6,830 bases of DNA from Candidatus Saccharimonadota bacterium. Lineage in GTDB: Bacteria > Patescibacteriota > Saccharimonadia > Saccharimonadales > Saccharimonadaceae. A program made the position numbers and the translations under genes. The stretch is from assembly GCA_002861585.1 (NCBI GenBank), contig PJQJ01000028.1:30876-37705 (forward strand), given 5' to 3'. Below the pieces are notes generated by a model, which was not told the DNA's origin, made no database searches, and worked only from the letters and a program-made list of their open reading frames with translations. Shown in pieces: positions 1 through 5,693 of this stretch (positions are counted from its first letter, which is position 1; each line of letters begins with the position of its first letter).

Positions 1-2
1 AG

Positions 3-1097
3 ACCGATGATGACAACAACATCAATCCGCAGAGTGTGAGGGAGTATTCCGAAGGCCCAACCATAAACTATGGTGGCGGATTCAGCGCTCGGCTTCTTAC
101 AGATGAAGATATTAAAAAGCTAACAACAATTGATGGTGTTGCTACTGTCACGCCGTACTACACTGTCGCTGCCAAGTATATAACCCGTGAGGGCCAGAAA
201 AAGTTTGTCATGGGCGTTGAAACGTTCCAACCTGCCGTAAAACTAGAATATGTTGCCGGAGGTAGTGAGGCTCTTACGCCTAAGGGTCTGATTATTCCCG
301 ACAGCCTGCGTGAAGCTCTAAAATTCGCTTCCCCCCAAGCAGCTATAGGACAGCCAATCCAGTTAGCTATTGATGTACCAACGAGCGGAGCGTCGGCCGG
401 GCTAAAAGAGGAGATACGCACATTTACTATCGTCGGCGTTAACAAACCATCTGCCCTGGCTGTTGCTGACGGAAGTGCTAACGTCCGTCTACATGAACAA
501 GCTGCTAAAGAGCTGTACCAGGCTATCAATAGGGGAACGCCAAATGCTGGCGCTTACTTGTCGGCGACCGTTCTCGCTAAAGACGGTGTTGATGTTCAAC
601 AGCTTAAAGAGCGGATCAATCGGACTGGCGATTATGATCCTAAAACTGCCGAGGACGCAATGGGCTTCTTGTTCCAATTCATAAATGTCCTGCAGGCTGT
701 CCTAATAGGATTCGGCGCACTGGCGGTGTTGACCGCGATCTTTGGTATCGTGAATACGCAGTATATCAGCGTGCTTGAGCGTACGCAGCAGATCGGGCTC
801 ATGAAGGCGCTCGGTATGAATCAGCGGGACGTTGGTCGGCTGTTTAAGATCGAAGCTGCTTGGATCGGATTTTTAGGTGGTGCGCTTGGAGCCGGTCTTG
901 CGGTGTTAGCGGGAACGCTAGCCAATCCATTGATCAGCGAATTACTGAATCTTGGTGAAACACGGCTGTTGATGTTTTCGCCGCTCAGTGTTGCTGCAGT
1001 GATAGTGGGCCTTGTTCTTGTATCTATTCTGGCTGGAATCCTACCTGCGCGCAAAGCCGCTAAGCTAGACCCTATCGAAGCTCTTCGAACCGAGTAA
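3..1097 (+). CDS. MacB/FtsX-type ABC transporter permease, 5'-truncated
   Basis: This is the C-terminal part of a membrane permease working with an ABC ATPase, as in MacB/LolC-like exporters or mechanotransmission complexes. The frame is open to the window's left edge (364 codons visible), so the GTG at 36 is probably internal and the true start lies upstream. Numbering from that GTG, residues 1-205 are hydrophilic and correspond to the extracytoplasmic domain between TM1 and TM2. Three membrane segments follow at about 218-242, 273-296 and 316-337. Between the first two, the stretch QQIGLMKALGMNQRDV is the typical FtsX-family cytoplasmic loop that contacts the ATPase. The protein ends in ARKAAKLDPIEALR, the usual MacB-family terminus, followed by tandem TAA TAA stops. 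TM1 and the ATPase should be upstream. The family is clear, but the substrate cannot be told. The extracytoplasmic domain shows no motif I recognise. Confidence 0.88.
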   Translation, partial: TDDDNNINPQSVREYSEGPTINYGGGFSARLLTDEDIKKLTTIDGVATVTPYYTVAAKYITREGQKKFVMGVETFQPAVKLEYVAGGSEALTPKGLIIPDSLREALKFASPQAAIGQPIQLAIDVPTSGASAGLKEEIRTFTIVGVNKPSALAVADGSANVRLHEQAAKELYQAINRGTPNAGAYLSATVLAKDGVDVQQLKERINRTGDYDPKTAEDAMGFLFQFINVLQAVLIGFGALAVLTAIFGIVNTQYISVLERTQQIGLMKALGMNQRDVGRLFKIEAAWIGFLGGALGAGLAVLAGTLANPLISELLNLGETRLLMFSPLSVAAVIVGLVLVSILAGILPARKAAKLDPIEALRTE

Positions 1098-1131
1098 TAA
1101 TTTTATTGCTCACTTTACCCCCGTTATCGCT

Positions 1132-1137
1132 TACAAT
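1132..1137 (+). promoter_or_regulatory. weak -10-like element before serS
   Basis: TACAAT differs from the TATAAT consensus at one position and lies in the 51-base gap between the permease stop and serS. No convincing -35 is at the right distance: TTGCTC at 1106-1111 leaves a 20-bp spacer and TTTACC at 1114-1119 only 12 bp. A transcript from here would start almost on the Shine-Dalgarno, giving a near-absent leader. It may be a real weak promoter or chance; read-through from the permease gene is the alternative. Confidence 0.3.
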
Positions 1138-1146
1138 AGAGGGAAG
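1138..1146 (+). promoter_or_regulatory. ribosome binding site of serS
   Basis: AGAGGGAAG is a purine-rich Shine-Dalgarno-like stretch ending two bases before the ATG at 1149; its GAGGG core has a spacing of about five bases. It supports the ATG as start, which also matches the conserved SerRS N-terminus MLDLRFIREN. Confidence 0.6.
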
Positions 1147-1148
1147 TT

Positions 1149-2450
1149 ATGTTAGATTTACGTTTTATCCGAGAAAATACCGACGCAGTAAAATTGGCCG
1201 CCCAACAGAAGGGGTACGCTGTAGATGTTGATCAGTTAGTGCAGCTTGACGACGAGCGCCGAGAGATCTTACAAAGGGTTGAGGAGTTACGCCGAGAGCG
1301 CAACGAAATTGCTTTGTCCGCTAAGCAGAGCAAGCGACCGACAGACGAGCAGATTGCTCGTGGAAAAGAATTAAAAAACACTCTGCTCGAGCAAGAAGAG
1401 CGCCTAAAAGAGCTACAGGATCAAGTAGTAGCGCTGCAAAAGGCAATTCCTAATATGCCCGCAGATGACGTACCAGTTGGTGCAAGCGAGGATGAAAACG
1501 TCGTCGTAAAAGAAGTTGGTGAAAAGCCAGTTTTTGACTTTGCTCCTAAAAATCATTTCGAAATCGCCGAGGCAAAAGGCTGGATTGATAAAGAACGGGC
1601 TGCAAAAGTTGCCGGCGCACGCTTCGCGTACCTTAAGGGTGATCTTGTAAAGCTGCAGTTTGCAATCATTAATTTTGTAATTCATACGCTTACCAGCGAG
1701 AGCGTTCTGCAGAATATCGCTACTCGTGCCGGGCTCGATGTCAGCACCAAGCCGTTTGAGCCCGTGCTACCGCCGCTCATGATCAAGACTGATCTGTATG
1801 ATGCTATGGACCGCCTTGAGCCACGCGACGACCGCTATAAGATCGAAGACGAAGACCTCTGGCTGCAGGGGAGTGCGGAGCATGTGCTTGGCGCGATGCA
1901 TTCAGGCGAAGTCTTTGCGAGCGACGATCTTCCGCGCCGCTACTTAGGTTACGCAACGTCATTTCGTCGTGAAGCCGGTACATACGGCAAGGATATGGAA
2001 GGCATTATCCGCATGCATCAATTTGACAAGCTCGAGATAGAGAGCTTCAGTGACGCTGCCAGCGGTATGAACGAGCACCTTCTGTTTGTAGCCATTCAGG
2101 AGTTTCTGCTCGAGCAGTTAGCGCTGCCGTATCGAGTGGTGCAAAAATGTAGCGCCGACATCGGTAAGCCGAACGCTCGTGGTATCGATATGGATGTCTG
2201 GTTACCAGGGCAGGGTAAGTACCGCGAAACGCACACCGCCGACTACATGACCGATTACCAATCTCGTCGCTTGCAAACGCGCGTAAAGACCAAAACAGGG
2301 GAACTAGAGCTCGTTCACACGAATGACGCCACCGCTTTTGCACTTGGCCGTATTATGGTCGCCATCATCGAAAATTACCAAACTGCTGAAGGAAACGTTC
2401 GCATTCCTGAAGCCTTGAAACCGTTTATTCAGAGCAAGAACGAAATTTAA
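1149..2450 (+). CDS. serS: seryl-tRNA synthetase (class II)
   Basis: This cytoplasmic enzyme activates serine with ATP and loads it on tRNA-Ser. At 433 residues it has normal family length. The N-terminus MLDLRFIREN is typical. Residues about 28-100 are a charged long coiled-coil hairpin, the arm that grips the tRNA-Ser variable region. The catalytic domain follows: ARFAYLKGD at 157-165, SAE at 242-244 (usually TAE), motif 2 at 272-296 (FRREAG, then GKD, then R-HQFDK-E), the E360-to-R374 block THTADYMTDYQSRR, and motif 3 at 390-401 with the class II arginine R401. The last two blocks differ from the common CSN-FQARR and LNGSGLAVGR forms; at the usual serine-contacting position of motif 3 there is T395. 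The rest is conserved enough that SerRS is secure. It sits between a permease and hpf with no evident terminator on either side, so transcription may run through. Confidence 0.96.
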   Translation: MLDLRFIRENTDAVKLAAQQKGYAVDVDQLVQLDDERREILQRVEELRRERNEIALSAKQSKRPTDEQIARGKELKNTLLEQEERLKELQDQVVALQKAIPNMPADDVPVGASEDENVVVKEVGEKPVFDFAPKNHFEIAEAKGWIDKERAAKVAGARFAYLKGDLVKLQFAIINFVIHTLTSESVLQNIATRAGLDVSTKPFEPVLPPLMIKTDLYDAMDRLEPRDDRYKIEDEDLWLQGSAEHVLGAMHSGEVFASDDLPRRYLGYATSFRREAGTYGKDMEGIIRMHQFDKLEIESFSDAASGMNEHLLFVAIQEFLLEQLALPYRVVQKCSADIGKPNARGIDMDVWLPGQGKYRETHTADYMTDYQSRRLQTRVKTKTGELELVHTNDATAFALGRIMVAIIENYQTAEGNVRIPEALKPFIQSKNEI

Positions 2451-2462
2451 GGCCTCCTCGTT

Positions 2463-2471
2463 TGGTATAAT
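2463..2471 (+). promoter_or_regulatory. extended -10 promoter of hpf (TGGTATAAT)
   Basis: TGGTATAAT is a perfect extended -10 (TGn plus TATAAT), lying 13 bases after the serS stop. No -35 resembling TTGACA is seen 16-18 bp upstream, which an extended -10 can tolerate. Initiation about seven bases downstream would place the RNA 5' end near 2477-2479, just before the inverted repeat at 2481-2509. This gives hpf its own transcript with a leader of about 63 bases to the ATG at 2542. Confidence 0.7.
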
Positions 2472-2473
2472 AG

Positions 2474-2479
2474 AAGGAG
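2474..2479 (+). promoter_or_regulatory. upstream Shine-Dalgarno before an in-frame TTG (possible alternative hpf start)
   Basis: AAGGAG is a strong Shine-Dalgarno five bases before TTG at 2485, which is in frame with hpf and would add 19 residues (starting MKHFWFQSTR). Two things argue against routine use. RNA from the extended -10 would begin at or within this site, and the TTG lies in the 5' arm of the 11-bp hairpin. It could serve only on RNA reading through from serS, or may be fortuitous. Confidence 0.35.
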
Positions 2480-2480
2480 A

Positions 2481-2509
2481 TCGATTGAAACATTTCTGGT
2501 TTCAATCGA
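2481..2509 (+). promoter_or_regulatory. perfect 11-bp inverted repeat (hairpin) in the hpf leader
   Basis: TCGATTGAAAC at 2481-2491 is exactly complementary to GTTTCAATCGA at 2499-2509, with the 7-base loop ATTTCTG. No T-run follows, so it is not an intrinsic terminator. It lies right at the predicted RNA 5' end and leaves the Shine-Dalgarno at 2530-2536 free. Possible roles: a 5' hairpin stabilising the hpf mRNA, an operator straddling the transcription start, or a block on the upstream TTG start, which it contains. The structure is certain as sequence; the role is inferred. Confidence 0.8.
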
Positions 2510-2529
2510 CTCGCACAACTCTATATCTT

Positions 2530-2536
2530 AAGGGGG
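2530..2536 (+). promoter_or_regulatory. ribosome binding site deciding the hpf start
   Basis: AAGGGGG sits five bases before the ATG at 2542. This ATG gives a protein beginning MIEPINMVGIKLDL, the normal beginning of an HPF/RaiA domain, so I prefer it to the TTG at 2485. Confidence 0.65.
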
Positions 2537-2541
2537 TACGC

Positions 2542-2943
2542 ATGATTGAACCAATAAACATGGTAGGCATAAAACTTGATCTTGATGATGATATTAAGCG
2601 GTATGTCTCTAAGAAAATTGGTCGTTTAGACCGATACTTACCACGTCATGCTCGCATTACAGCTCATGCTGAAGTGCGTCTGCGTGATGCCAAAATGAAT
2701 CATGGTAACCGTTATGAATGTGAGGTAGTGCTGCACTTACCAGGAGAGAGTATTACTGCTCGCGACTCAACACTGAATATGTTCGCTGCTATCGATATTG
2801 TCGAACAAAAGCTAAAGAATCAACTAAAACGATACAAAGATATCCGCATTGACCGACGAGAAAAGGCGGCTGGCCTACTAGGACGTATGAAACAGAGTTT
2901 AGGGCGACGCCCTGAACCGGCTGATGAACCGATAGAAATATAA
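2542..2943 (+). CDS. hpf: ribosome hibernation promoting factor (HPF/RaiA family, short form)
   Basis: The product binds the 30S decoding region near the mRNA and tRNA sites and silences idle ribosomes during starvation or slow growth. From the ATG it has 133 residues and one HPF/RaiA domain (about 1-103). Visible hallmarks are DDDIKRYVSKKIGRLDRYL (15-33), the strand CEVVLHLPGESITAR (60-74), then NMFAAIDIVEQKL (79-91) and the basic helix KNQLKRYKDIRIDRR (92-106). A polar tail of about 27 residues follows, ending EPADEPIEI. The C-terminal dimerisation domain of long HPF (about 180 residues in all) is absent. A TTG at 2485 could give a 152-residue form, but the extra 19 residues look unlike the family. 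The gene has its own extended -10 promoter and a leader hairpin. It lies between serS and secA in the same orientation. No clear terminator follows. Confidence 0.92.
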   Translation: MIEPINMVGIKLDLDDDIKRYVSKKIGRLDRYLPRHARITAHAEVRLRDAKMNHGNRYECEVVLHLPGESITARDSTLNMFAAIDIVEQKLKNQLKRYKDIRIDRREKAAGLLGRMKQSLGRRPEPADEPIEI

Positions 2944-2969
2944 AGATTGACCTATCTACCGCCGAGAGC

Positions 2970-2998
2970 CTTCTCTTTTCAGAAGCCCCTCAAAAGGG
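2970..2998 (+). other. two short stem-loops in the hpf-secA gap
   Basis: CTTCT (2970-2974) can pair with AGAAG (2981-2985), and CCCT (2987-2990) with AGGG (2995-2998). A competing GAGA/TCTC stem (2964-2967 with 2972-2975) overlaps the first. No T-run follows, so this is at best a weak hpf 3' end structure. The same bases lie between the -35 and -10 of the secA promoter. They may be incidental. Confidence 0.25.
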
Positions 2999-3004
2999 TA
3001 TACT
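2976..3004 (+). promoter_or_regulatory. sigma-70-like promoter of secA
   Basis: TTTTCA (2976-2981) and TATACT (2999-3004) are separated by exactly 17 bp and match the consensus at 4 of 6 and 5 of 6 positions. Initiation would fall near 3011, giving a leader of about 43 bases rich in G and T, with the 7-mer GTTTTTG at both 3013-3019 and 3040-3046. A TTGACC at 2947-2952 has no -10 at the right distance. Confidence 0.55.
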
Positions 3005-3053
3005 TACTGGTAGTTTTTGGATAATCGAAAGTTCCGGGGGTTTTTGACCGTAT

Positions 3054-5654
3054 ATGAAGAAGGTATTAACAAAAGTGTTTGGTGATCCTCAGGCGCGCAT
3101 TTTGAAGCGTCTGACTAAGCGTGTATCTGAGATTAATAATCTTGCCGACACGTACAAAAAAATGACCGATGCTCAGCTAAAAGAGCAGACTAATGTTTTA
3201 AAGAAACGGCTAGAAGAGAAGGGCACGACGCTTGATACTGTTCTGCCCGATGCTTTTGCTCTCGTCCGAGAAGCAGCTGATCGAACGCTTGGTATGCGTC
3301 ACTTCGACGTACAGCTGATTGGTGGTATGGCCCTGCATGAGGGTAACGTTGCCGAAATGAAGACTGGTGAGGGTAAGACGCTTGTCGCGACGCTGCCAAC
3401 CTACCTAAACGCACTTGAAGGCAAGGGTGTTCACGTTGTGACGGTAAATGATTACCTTGCACAGCGTGATGCCAGCTGGATGGGCGAGCTTAATGATTTT
3501 CTTGGTCTTAGTACCGGAGTTATAATTGCCGATAAATCATTCCTATTTGATCCAAAGTTCGACAATGAGCAGCACGATGACCCTCGCATGCGCCGTCTGC
3601 GTCCTTGTACTCGAAAAGAGGCATACGCTGCCGATATTACCTACGGTACAAATAACGAATTTGGATTTGATTATCTTCGCGACAACATGGTCAACGATGT
3701 TGATCTGCTTCGTCAGCGTGATCTTAACTTTGCAATCGTCGATGAGGTCGACTCAATTCTGATTGATGAGGCCCGTACGCCGCTTATTATCTCTGCGCCC
3801 GCCGCCGAGAGCCCTGAACTCTACCAGCGCTTTGCGACAATCGCTTCAAAGTTAAAAGATGAAGATTATATTCTCGATGAAAAGCGACGAGCGGTTAGCC
3901 TTACCGACGAAGGTGTCGAGAAGGTGCAGAAGATGCTCGGCATTGGCAACCTGTACGGCCCTGAAAACGTTCGCTCGGTCTACCACATGGAACAGGCACT
4001 TCGTGCGCAGACGCTCTTCCGTCGCGATAAAGATTACGTCGTAAGCACCGATGGCGAAGTTATTATTGTCGATGAATTTACTGGCCGCCTTATGCACGGT
4101 CGCCGTTACAACGAGGGCCTTCACCAGGCTATCGAGGCAAAAGAGGGCGTTCCAGTCCTTCAGGAGAGTATGACGCTGGCGACAATCTCGTTCCAGAACT
4201 ACTTCCGTCTCTACAATAAGCTATCCGGTATGACCGGTACGGCATTCACTGAGGCTGAGGAGTTTCAGCAGATTTACGGTCTTGATGTTATTCAGATTCC
4301 ACCAAACCGTCCAAATATCCGCGAAGACCGCCCTGATATGATCTTCAAGACAGAGAAGGGTAAGATTGCTGCAATGGTAAAAGACGTTGCCGAATTCCAC
4401 ACCCAAGGCCGTCCAGTCCTAATCGGTACGGCGAGCATCTCAAAGAACGAGGCAATTGCAAAAGCCCTAGAGAAAGCGAAGATTCCACACGAAGTTCTTA
4501 ACGCTAAGAACAACGAGCGTGAAGCTGCAATTGTTGCAAAAGCTGGTCAAAAGGGAGCTGTCACGCTTGCTACCAACATCGCCGGTCGTGGAACTGATAT
4601 TGTGCTTGATCAAGACGCTAAAGAGCTTGGTGGCCTTGCTGTACTTGGATCTGAGCGTCACGAATCTCGTCGTATCGACAACCAGCTGCGTGGACGCGCT
4701 GGACGTCAGGGTGATCCTGGTCTGACGCAGTTCTACGTTTCAACCGAAGATGACCTAATGCGTATTTTCCAGGGTGATCGTATTGCCGCCCTCATGGATC
4801 GTTTGGGTGTTGATGACGAGACGCCAATCCAGAACCGTGCTGTCAGCAAAACACTCGAAGCCGCCCAAAAGCGCGTGGAAGGGTATAACTACGATACCCG
4901 AAAGAACGTCGTTCAGTACGATAATGTAATGAACCGCCACCGTAAGGCTGTTTACAGTATTCGTCGTCAAATCTTGAAGAGTGAGGATAACAGGGCTGAA
5001 ATCGAGCGATTGATCACCGAGAAAGTTGCTGAGCTTACGGCTGCTCCCTCAATGGTTAATAAGGAATTTACGCCAGAGTTTGAAGCGACCTTCCCACTCA
5101 GTACTAAGACGATCGAAAGGATCGGTACTGAAAAGAAGGACAAGGATCGACGCGAAAAGGCTCTCAAGGCTGTTCTTAAGCTCTACAAAGAGAAAGAAAA
5201 AGATCTTACGCCAGAGATACTGCGTAAAGTCGAGCGCGAAGTTTACCTGCAAGTACTTGATACTCTTTGGATGCAACACCTCGAAAACATGCAGCATCTG
5301 CGTGAGGGTATTCACTGGCGAAGTGTTGGCCAGCGTGATCCGCTGGTTGAATACCGCCAAGAGTCACAACGCGTCTTCGAAACACTGCAGGCAACTCTGC
5401 GTGATGAGATAGTACGGGCACTCTTCCACATCACTCGATCTGATATTACAATTGCAACTCAGGATGAGACCTTTGATACTGAACTAACCCGCGCGGCTGA
5501 AGGCTCAGTAGAGCAGGGCGTTAATGAAATTAGTACCGTTAATAATGAAGCAGATTTCAGCGTCAAGAAAGAAGCTGCTCCAAAGAACAAAGATACGGTG
5601 CAGAAGAAGCGCAAAGCCGAGCGAAAGAACAAGAAGAAAGCGCGCAAACACTAA
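3054..5654 (+). CDS. secA: preprotein translocase ATPase SecA
   Basis: SecA is the cytoplasmic and membrane-peripheral motor that pushes unfolded preproteins through SecYEG. The 866 residues cover the full motor. Visible parts are Walker A TGEGKT (104-109), VNDYLAQRD (131-139), TYGTNNEFGFDYLRDNM (196-212), Walker B DEVD (230-233), the preprotein cross-linking domain (about 235-365), GMTGTA (392-397), ATNIAGRGTDI (506-516), helicase motif VI QLRGRAGRQGDPG (544-556), and the helical scaffold with the two-helix finger (about 600-790, including GQRDPLVEYR). Two oddities appear: an insert of about 20 extra residues at 158-186, and a C-terminus ending KKRKAERKNKKKARKH instead of the common zinc motif CxCxnCH. 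The ATG is the first possible start, as TGA lies in frame at 3045. GGGGG at 3036-3040 is a poorly spaced Shine-Dalgarno (13 bases). The gene has its own promoter. The peptidase gene follows after 39 bases. Confidence 0.98.
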   Translation: MKKVLTKVFGDPQARILKRLTKRVSEINNLADTYKKMTDAQLKEQTNVLKKRLEEKGTTLDTVLPDAFALVREAADRTLGMRHFDVQLIGGMALHEGNVAEMKTGEGKTLVATLPTYLNALEGKGVHVVTVNDYLAQRDASWMGELNDFLGLSTGVIIADKSFLFDPKFDNEQHDDPRMRRLRPCTRKEAYAADITYGTNNEFGFDYLRDNMVNDVDLLRQRDLNFAIVDEVDSILIDEARTPLIISAPAAESPELYQRFATIASKLKDEDYILDEKRRAVSLTDEGVEKVQKMLGIGNLYGPENVRSVYHMEQALRAQTLFRRDKDYVVSTDGEVIIVDEFTGRLMHGRRYNEGLHQAIEAKEGVPVLQESMTLATISFQNYFRLYNKLSGMTGTAFTEAEEFQQIYGLDVIQIPPNRPNIREDRPDMIFKTEKGKIAAMVKDVAEFHTQGRPVLIGTASISKNEAIAKALEKAKIPHEVLNAKNNEREAAIVAKAGQKGAVTLATNIAGRGTDIVLDQDAKELGGLAVLGSERHESRRIDNQLRGRAGRQGDPGLTQFYVSTEDDLMRIFQGDRIAALMDRLGVDDETPIQNRAVSKTLEAAQKRVEGYNYDTRKNVVQYDNVMNRHRKAVYSIRRQILKSEDNRAEIERLITEKVAELTAAPSMVNKEFTPEFEATFPLSTKTIERIGTEKKDKDRREKALKAVLKLYKEKEKDLTPEILRKVEREVYLQVLDTLWMQHLENMQHLREGIHWRSVGQRDPLVEYRQESQRVFETLQATLRDEIVRALFHITRSDITIATQDETFDTELTRAAEGSVEQGVNEISTVNNEADFSVKKEAAPKNKDTVQKKRKAERKNKKKARKH

Positions 5655-5681
5655 ACGAAAACAAAAGGGGTGGGCAGAAAA

Positions 5682-5687
5682 AAGGAG
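5682..5687 (+). promoter_or_regulatory. ribosome binding site fixing a TTG start
   Basis: AAGGAG lies six bases before TTG at 5694, a near-ideal Shine-Dalgarno. It picks this TTG over the later in-frame ATG at 5772, which would remove the conserved M16 N-terminal strand (VQLKNGVRGLLID). The secA-peptidase gap shows no terminator or promoter, so cotranscription with secA is likely. Confidence 0.75.
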
Positions 5688-5693
5688 TCGAGC

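Noticed and set aside
36..38. GTG as the start of the permease gene
   Set aside because: The frame is open upstream to the window edge, there is no Shine-Dalgarno, and the family needs an N-terminal membrane segment that is not present after this codon.
2047..2343. Minus-strand reading frame of 98 codons inside serS
   Set aside because: It lies fully opposite a well-conserved gene, shows no recognisable family and is rich in Arg, Ser and Cys as expected for a shadow frame.
2481..2509. Intrinsic terminator of serS
   Set aside because: The stem is perfect but no T-run follows, and it lies downstream of a strong -10 promoter box.
2944..3053. tRNA or small RNA gene in the hpf-secA gap
   Set aside because: There is no cloverleaf and no CCA end; GTTCCGGGGG resembles a T-arm only superficially. 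A promoter explains the conserved-looking parts.
5026..5412. Plus-strand 128-codon frame overlapping secA in another frame
   Set aside because: The composition (Arg, Ser, Leu, Cys rich) is typical of a shifted reading of a conserved gene; the secA frame is intact throughout.
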